Below, in pieces: positions 1 through 7,433 of a stretch of DNA of 64,000 bases. The translations under genes were made by a program, and so were the position numbers. The stretch covers positions 4,908,632 to 4,972,631 of the forward strand of contig OX453285.1 in assembly GCA_949710005.1 (NCBI GenBank), read 5' to 3'. Within the stretch, counting starts at the first letter, position 1; every line of letters begins with the position of its first letter. The stretch comes from Ricordea florida (taxonomy: Eukaryota > Cnidaria > Anthozoa > Corallimorpharia > Ricordeidae). Below the pieces are notes generated by a model, which did no database searches, was not told the DNA's origin, and saw nothing but the letters and a program-made list of their open reading frames with translations.

Positions 1-2
1 TT

Positions 3-425
3 TATTATTATTGTGATATAAATTTTGGGGTTAAAGAAATATGCGTTGATAAGTTTTGTAAAGGTATATTAAATTGCGCTAATGAACATTATATTGATTT
101 GTTTGGAGATTATGTTGGTAATGAGGAAAATTATATTGAATTGCATAGAGATAATGAAAATTGGGAATTTTATGATTATATTAGAAATTTTTCTGGTTAT
201 TATGATAAAGAATGTAATATTAATAAGTTTGATAACAATTTTATTATTAAATTAGTTAATATTAGGTTACAAATGAATCCTCATAAGTTATTACATAAAA
301 AGAAATTCTACAAAGACTTACATAATGATTTAATGGTAATAGCATGGCACCCAAGTAGATATTTAGATTGGTGTATTGATATCGAGGAGTTAAAGTTTTT
401 GAAAGAGTTATGGGGTGAAGATTGA
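3..425 (+). CDS. Viral protein of unknown function, 5'-truncated by window edge
   Basis: The frame is open from base 3 to a TGA at 423-425, giving at least 140 residues; the true start is upstream of the window. The protein is rich in Asn, Tyr and Asp and ends in a WHPSRYLDWCID-type segment. From memory, similar short C-terminal HPxRxxDWC segments occur in proteins of large DNA viruses, but I cannot assign a domain. It is transcribed toward the convergent neighbour at 477-1112 with about 50 bases between stops. Confidence 0.6.
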   Translation, partial: YYYCDINFGVKEICVDKFCKGILNCANEHYIDLFGDYVGNEENYIELHRDNENWEFYDYIRNFSGYYDKECNINKFDNNFIIKLVNIRLQMNPHKLLHKKKFYKDLHNDLMVIAWHPSRYLDWCIDIEELKFLKELWGED

Positions 426-476
426 TAGGATATAATTATGTTATATAACTCAAATAATAGTTACATAACAAAAAAT

Positions 477-1112
477 TTATCTGAATCTTAAACTAAAAGT
501 TATGGGAGAACCCTTAAGATCAAGTTTTTTCCATTCATTGTCTAAGATGGTTAAATCAAAGTGGTTTATAACACTCTCATATTTTTGAACTGGAATTGTT
601 GGATAATCCTTTGAGGGTATGTTTGCGAGTAGATGTGATGGTGAGAGTTTCACAAGTTCTCCATATTTAGTTTTATTAATATATGATGACTTATTATCAA
701 CTATACTACACATAAGTCTAAGCGGTTCCCTTATTTGAATATTTATGGGGTATAATTTACCTGGATTTATAATTTCAGGCAATCCTAAAGCAACTTGTAG
801 TCCTCTACTAAGTTTAATGATGAAATTCTTATTTGAATATAGATAGTAAACAGTATCAGTCTCAATTATTGTTATCTTTTCCCTATCAGTATCTTTTAGA
901 AAGACCGATTGAATATCACGCAACGAATATGTACCGGATTGTATTATTATGACGGCTTGATTCTTTTCATTGTATAATATCTCTTGATACTTGAAATTAA
1001 TCAATCTTTTGGTTTGTATATTACAATCCAGTAGTTGTATCTCCCGAAGATTTTTCAGCGGAGGATCTAAATAAATCCTAGTTTCTGACTCATACATTGT
1101 TATGCTTAACAT
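477..1112 (-). CDS. Probable minor capsid (penton-like) protein
   Basis: A 211-residue beta-rich protein with no membrane segment. The C-terminal half (a CSIVDN segment, an IPVQKYESV segment, then the final ITFSLRFR) follows the layout I recall for a conserved small structural protein of metazoan adintovirus/Polinton-like elements, taken to be the single-jelly-roll penton. Length fits a single jelly roll. The ATG lies 23 nt after the shared promoter motif at 1136-1146. Family membership is recalled by pattern, not aligned; structure prediction would settle it. Another virion protein is possible. Confidence 0.5.
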   Translation of the reverse strand: MLSITMYESETRIYLDPPLKNLREIQLLDCNIQTKRLINFKYQEILYNEKNQAVIIIQSGTYSLRDIQSVFLKDTDREKITIIETDTVYYLYSNKNFIIKLSRGLQVALGLPEIINPGKLYPINIQIREPLRLMCSIVDNKSSYINKTKYGELVKLSPSHLLANIPSKDYPTIPVQKYESVINHFDLTILDNEWKKLDLKGSPITFSLRFR

Positions 1113-1135
1113 TTTGTTTTGATTACACCATATTC

Positions 1136-1146
1136 ATCTTTAAATC
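1136..1146 (-). promoter_or_regulatory. Shared viral promoter-like motif, penton-like gene
   Basis: Reads TTTAAAGAT in gene sense, ending 23 nt before the ATG at 1112. It is one of ten matching sites in the element. Confidence 0.6.
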
Positions 1147-1182
1147 GAGCTTTGCTCCCCTTTGGGGTTCCAGCTTCGCTGG
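1147..1182. promoter_or_regulatory. Three abutting mini-hairpins
   Basis: Three consecutive perfect hairpins with 3-nt loops: GAGC-TTT-GCTC, CCCC-TTT-GGGG and CCAGC-TTC-GCTGG. They lie between two viral genes. Related hairpins occur at 2862-2872, 3680-3690 and 7368-7378. Function unknown; transcript 3'-end formation or processing is possible. Confidence 0.45.
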
Positions 1183-1264
1183 TCGGGACTGGATAAGCAG
1201 TAATTTCTATAATAACAGACTGTGATAAAAAACGACTTACGCGTAAGCCGAAAAATTCAGTCAT

Positions 1265-2845
1265 CTACCGAAATAGATACCACGATAATCCACCAGCGAC
1301 AATTATAAATGCTAATATATTCTTTTCATGTTGAGTTGTGTCAATATTATTTTCCTGTTTAGTCGAGTCTGTTTTCGTTGAGGGTTTTGGTTCCTTCGGG
1401 TTTTTATTCGTTTCAGTTTTATCAGAGAATTGGGCCTTACTTTCCAGACGAATATGAGGTAACTTTAACTTTGAAGATCCTAAGTTATGACTTATTCCAA
1501 CCTGTTTTGCTTCAGTGTTTAGGGAATTATTCACACCAAAATTCATATCATTAATCGCTTTCATAAGTTTGTTGTTAAATCCAGTCACGCTTTCAGTGTT
1601 GATTATCATATTACTTGGCATTAACCATACACCAGGAGCGATAGCTAAATCGAGCCGTAATTTTGCTTCTTGTACAGCTAATTGATATCTTTGGATAGAA
1701 CTAGAAATGTTATTCTCGATCACACTACTTTCAAATAAAGCCAAGAATTCTTGTTGTGTCTCAATCGCTCCACCGTCATTACCATAAATTGAATTTCTTG
1801 TGTTAACTTGTGCACCCAATATACAGTAAACAAAAGCTTCAGCAGATCGATTCAATCTACCAAGCCCAGCTTTAGTGAGCCCATGTCCACTTGTTGGGAT
1901 AAACCAGGCATATTTAAAATCAGCAAAGTCATCATTACGGATAAATGAAATGAGATTACCCTTTTCTTTCTTTCCTCCTTCATCAGCGAATTTACCAACT
2001 TCACCAGGCCATTGATCTGCTTCATGATCGTAATTTCTTACTATATGTACATTTTGATATCCTCCACCTCTTCCATGGAATCCAGAACCATAATCAAGGA
2101 ATATATCTCCTAAACCTGAATTTCTTCCACCTTTCCATCTAAAGTCAGAATTACTGGCAATTCCAAATTCGGAACACAATCTTTTATATGCTACTTTACT
2201 ATATGGATTATTATTTATCACAAAAGGTTGTTCATCAGGTAGTGGAAGGCTTAATTCATATAATATCCGCCTTATTGTGAAATATATATGAAACTTAATG
2301 AAACTACTCACTACTTTAGGATAATTTAGACTTTCAAAAGGACTTATTCCACAACCAGATGTCGCACACCAAACTGCAAAGTTAAGTTGTTGTGGCCAAT
2401 AATTCATATCAGGTGCATTCAACCATTTTCTACTCTGTTTTCCAAATTTGAATGTTACAACTTGAGATGTAAATATGTTTCTCATCTTTGCTGTAAATTT
2501 CTTAGTATTTGAAACGTAAATATCCAGTAAGGTTAGCATTTTTGTTACATCATTTGTAAAGTCATCAAAACCAACTGCAGGTATTGGATAAGATCGATTG
2601 GTTATTGATAAACTCTTTGGAAACGAACTCACTTTACTACTTTCCAACCCCAAATCTTCCTGCAACATTATTTTTAAATTAGTTGATAGATCATCAATCC
2701 AGGTTTTTCCGGTAGGATCATCATTAGACATGACAGTCATATCATTATATTTCCACTTAATATATCCTCCATATAAATCATTCACAAATGTAAATTTATC
2801 AAGGTTAGCGTTTGGGTATCTATTTTTAAATTCTGTGAGTAACAT
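1265..2845 (-). CDS. Probable virion protein with C-terminal membrane anchor
   Basis: A 526-residue protein without a catalytic motif I recognise. The first about 440 residues look globular, with WPQQLNFAVWCATSGCG near residue 150 and Gly-rich HGRGGGYQN near residue 255. A Lys/Thr/Ser-rich linker follows (about 455-505), and the extreme C-terminus is a single hydrophobic segment (ILAFIIVAGGLSWYLF), so it is probably tail-anchored. Its position beside capsid genes and its own promoter motif at 2873-2883 suggest a late structural role. The sequence resembles uncharacterised proteins I recall from other cnidarian elements of this type. Confidence 0.7.
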   Translation of the reverse strand: MLLTEFKNRYPNANLDKFTFVNDLYGGYIKWKYNDMTVMSNDDPTGKTWIDDLSTNLKIMLQEDLGLESSKVSSFPKSLSITNRSYPIPAVGFDDFTNDVTKMLTLLDIYVSNTKKFTAKMRNIFTSQVVTFKFGKQSRKWLNAPDMNYWPQQLNFAVWCATSGCGISPFESLNYPKVVSSFIKFHIYFTIRRILYELSLPLPDEQPFVINNNPYSKVAYKRLCSEFGIASNSDFRWKGGRNSGLGDIFLDYGSGFHGRGGGYQNVHIVRNYDHEADQWPGEVGKFADEGGKKEKGNLISFIRNDDFADFKYAWFIPTSGHGLTKAGLGRLNRSAEAFVYCILGAQVNTRNSIYGNDGGAIETQQEFLALFESSVIENNISSSIQRYQLAVQEAKLRLDLAIAPGVWLMPSNMIINTESVTGFNNKLMKAINDMNFGVNNSLNTEAKQVGISHNLGSSKLKLPHIRLESKAQFSDKTETNKNPKEPKPSTKTDSTKQENNIDTTQHEKNILAFIIVAGGLSWYLFR

Positions 2846-2872
2846 TTTATTCTTTGTGTTTCAGCAAAGCTG

Positions 2873-2883
2873 GTCTTTAGATC
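2873..2883 (-). promoter_or_regulatory. Shared viral promoter-like motif, 526-aa protein
   Basis: Reads TCTAAAGAC in gene sense, 27 nt before the ATG at 2845. A CAGC-AAA-GCTG mini-hairpin (2862-2872) lies between motif and start codon. Confidence 0.55.
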
Positions 2884-2964
2884 TAGAATAAAATGTCAAT
2901 TAATTTTCTTTTCTAATACCAGCAAAAAAATTACATCCTACATCAGTTCTCTCATATGAAATTT

Positions 2965-3612
2965 TCAACGTGCGGGAGCTGTTCTTCCCATCCCTTCGGT
3001 CAGGTCCTTTAATATTTCCGCTCGAACCTCTGTCCTTATTTGAGACATGTTTAAGTTTTTTTCTGTATCTTTACTAGTTTTTTGACGGATTTCTTGTTTT
3101 AGTTTTTCAAACTTTTCAACCTCTGATAAAATTAGAGAAAATTCTTGATCGGATATAGCGTTATCTTTTAGTGCCTTTGAAACCAAGTCGTGAATGGTGT
3201 TTACTTTTGCTTTTGCTATAGAAACTGTCTGTTCATGTTTACTAACTTTATGAGAAAGTCTTTTAGAAGCCGCACCGAATCCAACTGATATTCCCCCACA
3301 AATACCTCCAACCGCTCCTAATGGTATACCAACAACAGCACCAAAACCAGTAAGGGAGGTTCCAAGTCCACTTGCAGATAGGATAACTGAAATCACTCCA
3401 CTACAAACACTGATTTTTGTAAATATACCTCTCGCTCTATTATACTTTTTTCTAACTTCCTCATAATGTTTAATTTCCTTCTCAAGATTTTGTAGTACTT
3501 CGCATGACTTTTGTAGTCTGAAATTATTCGGATCACCATTAATAGGTAATCGTCCGGAGGACTGGCCCAGATCTGCTGGAATTTGTGGATAAATTCTATT
3601 GTAGTCTTCCAT
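2965..3612 (-). CDS. Small viral membrane protein with helical flanks
   Basis: A 215-residue protein: N-terminal helical, charged stretch (about 30-60), then two Gly/Ala-rich hydrophobic segments (about 67-110, including GFGAVVGIPLGAVGGICGG), then a charged helical region with coiled-coil character to the C-terminus. The layout suggests a membrane-associated or membrane-disrupting virion protein, but there is no family evidence. The ATG follows the promoter motif at 3638-3647. The function is unassigned. Confidence 0.65.
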   Translation of the reverse strand: MEDYNRIYPQIPADLGQSSGRLPINGDPNNFRLQKSCEVLQNLEKEIKHYEEVRKKYNRARGIFTKISVCSGVISVILSASGLGTSLTGFGAVVGIPLGAVGGICGGISVGFGAASKRLSHKVSKHEQTVSIAKAKVNTIHDLVSKALKDNAISDQEFSLILSEVEKFEKLKQEIRQKTSKDTEKNLNMSQIRTEVRAEILKDLTEGMGRTAPAR

Positions 3613-3637
3613 ATTGTATTTTACTGATCAACATGAT

Positions 3638-3647
3638 ATCTTTAGAC
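3638..3647 (-). promoter_or_regulatory. Shared viral promoter-like motif, 215-aa protein
   Basis: Reads TCTAAAGAT in gene sense, 26 nt before the ATG at 3612. The leader TGATCAGTAAAA resembles the TGATGAGTAAAA leader of the 425-aa gene. Upstream are GGGC-TA-GCCC (3666-3675) and a CAGC-GAA-GCTG hairpin (3680-3690). Confidence 0.55.
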
Positions 3648-3710
3648 CCCTTTAGGGCCGCGATCGGGCTAGCCCTCCTCAGCGAAGCTGGAAGCAAATT
3701 AATACGTACG

Positions 3711-4988
3711 TTACTTACTATTCTTTACCCTTGTTCCTCCTTTCAGTCGTTCTATAAAATATAGAACCACAGCCATTATCAAAATCCAAGCATTCTTACC
3801 TAAAAAGCTAATAACCTCACCTGCTGTTTTGAAAAGAAAGCTTACAATAGCTCCAACCATTCCAGGTAATATTTCACCGAGTTTCTTACCAATAGCTTTA
3901 AAACCATTTCCCACACCTTTTCCTAGTGTGGTTAGACCTTTAGAAAGATTAGAAACTATAACGCCAATAACCACGCCCACAGCACTCACAACAGCAAAGA
4001 CCGTAAAACCATACTTTTTGAAGATAGCCTTAACACGTTCTCGTAATGGTAGATTTTTAAGTATTTCTTCATTTTTACTCTCCAGTTCGGATATTTGTTC
4101 TTGGTTGTAAATAAAACTCTTTCTTGTTAGTTCTCTAAATTTATCAACTTCAGATTGTAATCTTTCATTACCTCTTTCTAACATTGTTAAATTTGGCTGC
4201 CCCCTCTTATACTTATCTATTTCATCTTTGTATCGATTCAATTCAACTCTAAGTTTATCAATCTGTGTTTTAGCTAACAGCTTATGTTTATCAGACGCAT
4301 CTAAATAGCTTTCAGTTTTCGCAATTCTGGTTTGTTGTTTTTCAATCATAGATTTCAACTCTTTTCTTTCACTTGTAAAATCTTGTTCCATCTCCTTTTT
4401 ACCTTTTTCTAAATCGAGTTTTAACTCAACCATTTCATTTTCTAAATCCCTAATTTTTTTATTAGCTTCATTCAACTGCAATGATGTATTATAATTTCTT
4501 GAAATAAGTGTTTCATAATCACCACCAATCTCTTTTAATATAATGTTTGGTAAACCTTTAGTGTTTATTTTCCCATTTTTATCAATCAATATGTGAGGCT
4601 TAGCATTACTTCTATTACTCAAAATCACCTTTGTATTTCCTTCACTATCAAAAAATGCTGTAAACGAGGCTTCTAAAGGTTTAAATTCGGGGAAAAAACT
4701 TTTTATATATTGCAACGATTCCATCCTATTTTCATATTTCTCATCTTTTTCTTTCAGTTCCTCTAATTCTATTTCTTCACTTTGTAATTTAGTATATACT
4801 GATTTGGTTTTAGGTCTAGCACCCTCATCCTCATAATTCCTATCACCTCTGGTTGTAGATGTTACTCGAACTCTTTTTGGTGAGGGTCGTCTACCAAGTA
4901 GTGGATCATCTTCATCATAATCATCAGGATCTTCTTCTTTACCCACTCCAATGGGATCATCTTCTGGTATTTCTGGTAATTCTGCCAT
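3711..4988 (-). CDS. Coiled-coil viral protein with C-terminal membrane segments
   Basis: 425 residues in three zones. The N-terminus is acidic (PEIPEDDP through DPDDYDEDDPLLGRR). A long charged helical region, about 55-310, has heptad-like Leu/Lys/Glu spacing and is a probable coiled coil. The C-terminal 110 residues hold hydrophobic helices (FTVFAVVSAVGVVIGVIV, about 325-345; ILIMAVVLYFI near the end) separated by an amphipathic Gly/Lys stretch. The shape suits a membrane-anchored stalk or fibre, or a membrane-active protein. Role inferred only from architecture. It starts 23 nt after the motif at 5011-5021. Confidence 0.7.
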   Translation of the reverse strand: MAELPEIPEDDPIGVGKEEDPDDYDEDDPLLGRRPSPKRVRVTSTTRGDRNYEDEGARPKTKSVYTKLQSEEIELEELKEKDEKYENRMESLQYIKSFFPEFKPLEASFTAFFDSEGNTKVILSNRSNAKPHILIDKNGKINTKGLPNIILKEIGGDYETLISRNYNTSLQLNEANKKIRDLENEMVELKLDLEKGKKEMEQDFTSERKELKSMIEKQQTRIAKTESYLDASDKHKLLAKTQIDKLRVELNRYKDEIDKYKRGQPNLTMLERGNERLQSEVDKFRELTRKSFIYNQEQISELESKNEEILKNLPLRERVKAIFKKYGFTVFAVVSAVGVVIGVIVSNLSKGLTTLGKGVGNGFKAIGKKLGEILPGMVGAIVSFLFKTAGEVISFLGKNAWILIMAVVLYFIERLKGGTRVKNSK

Positions 4989-5010
4989 GATTTTTTACTC
5001 ATCAGTAAGA

Positions 5011-5021
5011 AATCTTTAAAT
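5011..5021 (-). promoter_or_regulatory. Shared viral promoter-like motif, 425-aa protein
   Basis: Reads ATTTAAAGATT in gene sense, 23 nt before the ATG at 4988. The leader TTCTTACTGATGAGTAAAAA is nearly repeated before the 72-aa gene. Confidence 0.62.
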
Positions 5022-5038
5022 TAAACATATACAATAAC

Positions 5039-5431
5039 CTAAAAGAATTTACTTACCATATAACCCAACGCCAACATACCACCACCTACATATGCCATTT
5101 CACCCATCTTTTGATTTTCACTAGGTTTATAATAATCCGCAAATTTTGGTTCGTGCATTTGACTATACAATTCTAAAGCTTCATCCGTTTTTGAAAGATT
5201 TTTTGATGCTATATATTTTTCATCTTTTTGTTTTAATTTCCAATCAATGAGATTCTGTCTTTTTTCTTGATATACAGCATAATCTTTTTGATACTTTTCT
5301 AATGCCTTATCGTGTCTTATTCGTTCTGCATCTGTTTTATCACCTGATAGATATTTTGCAAGATATGATCCACCAACAAAGGCGGTTGCATTTAATACAG
5401 CTCCCCCAAACATCATTGCTATTGTTGCCAT
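5039..5431 (-). CDS. Small viral two-helix membrane protein
   Basis: 130 residues. Hydrophobic segments lie at the N-terminus (about 3-26) and C-terminus (about 112-128), flanking a charged Lys/Glu/Asp-rich central region (about 30-105). No motif upstream: only 13 nt separate its ATG from the stop of the 72-aa gene, so the two are probably co-transcribed from the promoter at 5686-5697. Function unknown. Confidence 0.62.
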   Translation of the reverse strand: MATIAMMFGGAVLNATAFVGGSYLAKYLSGDKTDAERIRHDKALEKYQKDYAVYQEKRQNLIDWKLKQKDEKYIASKNLSKTDEALELYSQMHEPKFADYYKPSENQKMGEMAYVGGGMLALGYMVSKFF

Positions 5432-5444
5432 TTTTTTTTATTCC

Positions 5445-5663
5445 TTATTTTGGTAAAATCTTTTGATCCTCTAAATATGTTTTTAGATACATACTACCAG
5501 ACAATACAGCTACCCATTTTACATAATTTGTAATACTTGAAGATGGATCATTCAAAAATGATTCTTTCATAACTTTTTTAGCAACATAGCCAACCCCGGC
5601 TCCTAATCCGATAAGTACCGCAGAATCAGTAACAGTTTTCACAAGTTTGTTTTCACTTGACAT
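5445..5663 (-). CDS. Very small viral membrane protein
   Basis: 72 residues with two hydrophobic stretches (about 15-27, VLIGLGAGVGYVA; about 48-60) and a basic tail. The strong promoter motif and conserved leader upstream support it as a real gene despite its size. First of a probable two-gene unit with the 130-aa protein. Function unknown. Confidence 0.58.
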   Translation of the reverse strand: MSSENKLVKTVTDSAVLIGLGAGVGYVAKKVMKESFLNDPSSSITNYVKWVAVLSGSMYLKTYLEDQKILPK

Positions 5664-5685
5664 AATTTTTTACTACATCAGTAAG

Positions 5686-5697
5686 AAACTTTTAAAT
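5686..5697 (-). promoter_or_regulatory. Shared viral promoter-like motif, 72-aa/130-aa unit
   Basis: Reads ATTTAAAAGTTT in gene sense, 23 nt before the ATG at 5663. The leader TTTCTTACTGATG is shared with the 425-aa gene. Confidence 0.55.
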
Positions 5698-5726
5698 AAC
5701 TTTATGTAGTAAAAAATAATTTATAA

Positions 5727-6128
5727 TCACATCATTCCAATTTTTGGTCTATCTACTGGTTGTGGTATTTTTGATGTTTGAGGAACTTGAGATAAATCAG
5801 GTATTCTGTTTTTATAATATCTCATAAACATATCAAATGCTGTAAAACCTATTCCAACAATTGATAATACGGTTGTAAAAGATAGCTCTGGTAACCACGC
5901 TTTATTAGATTCATTTTCTGTATTTTCATTTTGATGCTCTTCTTCCTTTTTCATTTTTTCTACATTCCGTTTAGTCTCCCTAACCAATGCTTCTTTTGCT
6001 TTTTTATTATATTCCGCCAATTTTCTACCGGCTGCAACTTTTTTTGGATCTTTTTCCTTTTTTCCTGTAGTTTTTTCCTCTTCTTTTGGAGGATCTCTAG
6101 TAATTTGCTCCACAACTTCTTCAGACAT
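5727..6128 (-). CDS. Small charged viral protein with one membrane segment
   Basis: 133 residues from the ATG at 6128; a GTG-initiated extension to 6143 is possible but less likely because the promoter motif lies just upstream. The N-terminal 80 residues are highly charged (Lys/Glu-rich, helical). A hydrophobic segment (about 90-110, FTTVLSIVGIGFTAFDMFM) precedes a Pro-rich tail (PQTSKIPQPVDRPKIG). The basic, Lys-rich N-terminus could bind DNA or capsid, but this is speculation. No family recognised. Confidence 0.58.
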   Translation of the reverse strand: MSEEVVEQITRDPPKEEEKTTGKKEKDPKKVAAGRKLAEYNKKAKEALVRETKRNVEKMKKEEEHQNENTENESNKAWLPELSFTTVLSIVGIGFTAFDMFMRYYKNRIPDLSQVPQTSKIPQPVDRPKIGMM

Positions 6129-6148
6129 TATTTTAAATATCACTAATA

Positions 6149-6159
6149 AACCTTTAAAT
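6149..6159 (-). promoter_or_regulatory. Shared viral promoter-like motif, 133-aa protein
   Basis: Reads ATTTAAAGGTT in gene sense, 21 nt before the ATG at 6128. It helps choose that ATG. Confidence 0.6.
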
Positions 6160-6164
6160 CATTC

Positions 6165-6725
6165 TCAGTAAACAGTATCAGTGCCGCTAGCATCTTGCTT
6201 AGTATTCTGCTCAGTTGTATTTGAAATCTCTTGATTTTTATGCTCAGTTGTACTTGTAAATTGTTGAATTTTATCTATTTTAACGTGCTTAACAACCTGG
6301 AATAATCCGCTAGCAAGTGCTACCAACCTTCCTCCCTTTAATGCAATAAGTCCTACAAAATTTGTAAGTTCTCGATTAACTAAAGCATCATTCTTCAAAT
6401 CATTACAAAGACATTCTATATCATCAACAGGAACAAATAAAGAAATAACTTTTGAAACAAATTGAAGAGATGAATCTACCAATCCCCCGTTAATTTTCTT
6501 ACCCATTACTGCTTGATAACGATTAAAATATTTTTCTACATCTTTTTCTGATAATTTTTTTATATCACCCAAGCTCATTTCAACCCCCAGATATTCCTTT
6601 GTTGTTCCAAGCGCCGCGAGAATGGCAAGAGATTCTTGTTTTATTTCAAGTTCATCATTATCTTTTCCCGATCCGTCCTGCATTTGTTCTTTCTTTTCTT
6701 CAATATAATCTTCAATTTCTGTCAT
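6165..6725 (-). CDS. Viral protein of unknown function (186 aa)
   Basis: An acidic N-terminus and a helical body, with a mildly hydrophobic stretch (about 120-145, FVGLIALKGGRLVALASGLF) and a Ser/Thr/Gln-rich C-terminal tail. It begins 5 nt after the ATPase stop, and its probable promoter (variant motif at 6746-6756) lies inside the 3' end of the ATPase gene. No domain recognised. Confidence 0.6.
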   Translation of the reverse strand: MTEIEDYIEEKKEQMQDGSGKDNDELEIKQESLAILAALGTTKEYLGVEMSLGDIKKLSEKDVEKYFNRYQAVMGKKINGGLVDSSLQFVSKVISLFVPVDDIECLCNDLKNDALVNRELTNFVGLIALKGGRLVALASGLFQVVKHVKIDKIQQFTSTTEHKNQEISNTTEQNTKQDASGTDTVY

Positions 6726-6730
6726 CTTTT

Positions 6731-7357
6731 TTAAATTACTTCAGGAATCTCTAAATAACAATTAAATGGATGACGTAAAGATAAACATAGTCTAGAATAT
6801 TTTTCTGTTTTCAGGAGTTGAACAAACTTTTTGATGGTTTCATATTCTAAATCACCACCATAATCTTCGAAGAACATCTTCATCCCTTTTTGCGATGGAT
6901 TATGGAATGAAACAACACAAGCCACATTTTCACGGAATGGTTTTGCTATAGATGTTAATTGCTGAGTGAGAACCCAAACCGATAATCCGTGATGTCTTCC
7001 GGAGAATGCTAAATCTATAAACTTATTAGATCTTTTCTTCAGATCAGTAGATACAGCGCAATCATCTAAAATTATTAATGTATTTGTTCCAGAGAATAAA
7101 GTTTGGCAATCATTTAACAATTCATTAATCTCATCTATATTACTTGCATCAGGCGAGCATACATAGAAACGTTTATCTTTATTTGCAAAATTATGATATG
7201 TTTTATTTTTAGAATAAGTTGGGCATATTAAAACAATGAATTCAAACAATTTTCGAAATGGACCTCGTAGTTGATCTATTATGTACTTTGTCTTTCCACA
7301 ATTTGTTGGTCCAGTTATAATGCAGTGAAAAGGAATTTTATCTCGTAATTCTTCCAT
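6731..7357 (-). CDS. A32-type (FtsK/HerA superfamily) genome packaging ATPase
   Basis: 208 residues, the usual compact size of Polinton/adintovirus packaging ATPases. The Walker A motif GPTNCGKT is at residues 16-23, and Walker B LIILDDC is at 94-100. A following WVLTQQ segment (about 131-136) fits the sensor/glutamine region of the superfamily. This motor is expected to use ATP to translocate viral DNA into the preformed capsid. It sits directly downstream of the capsid gene, as is common in the group. The motif at 7381-7391 and a CCGC-GAA-GCGG hairpin precede the ATG. All key motifs are intact. Confidence 0.88.
   Translation of the reverse strand: MEELRDKIPFHCIITGPTNCGKTKYIIDQLRGPFRKLFEFIVLICPTYSKNKTYHNFANKDKRFYVCSPDASNIDEINELLNDCQTLFSGTNTLIILDDCAVSTDLKKRSNKFIDLAFSGRHHGLSVWVLTQQLTSIAKPFRENVACVVSFHNPSQKGMKMFFEDYGGDLEYETIKKFVQLLKTEKYSRLCLSLRHPFNCYLEIPEVI
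6746..6756 (-). promoter_or_regulatory. Variant viral promoter-like motif, 186-aa protein
   Basis: Reads ATTTAGAGATT in gene sense (one change from consensus), about 21 nt before the ATG at 6725. It overlaps the last codons of the ATPase gene. Confidence 0.4.
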
Positions 7358-7380
7358 CTTTTCTTTTCCGCGAAGCGGGA

Positions 7381-7391
7381 GGCCTTTAGAC
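7381..7391 (-). promoter_or_regulatory. Shared viral promoter-like motif, ATPase
   Basis: Reads GTCTAAAGGCC in gene sense, about 24 nt before the ATG at 7357, with a mini-hairpin (7368-7378) in the leader. Confidence 0.5.
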
Positions 7392-7433
7392 CGATTTTAC
7401 CGACGTAGCCGGGGCCGATCTTCTTCCCTTTCA

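Noticed and set aside
6129-6143. GTG-initiated extension of the 133-residue viral protein
   Set aside because: The ATG at 6128 has the normal 21-nt spacing from the promoter motif, so the extension is less likely.
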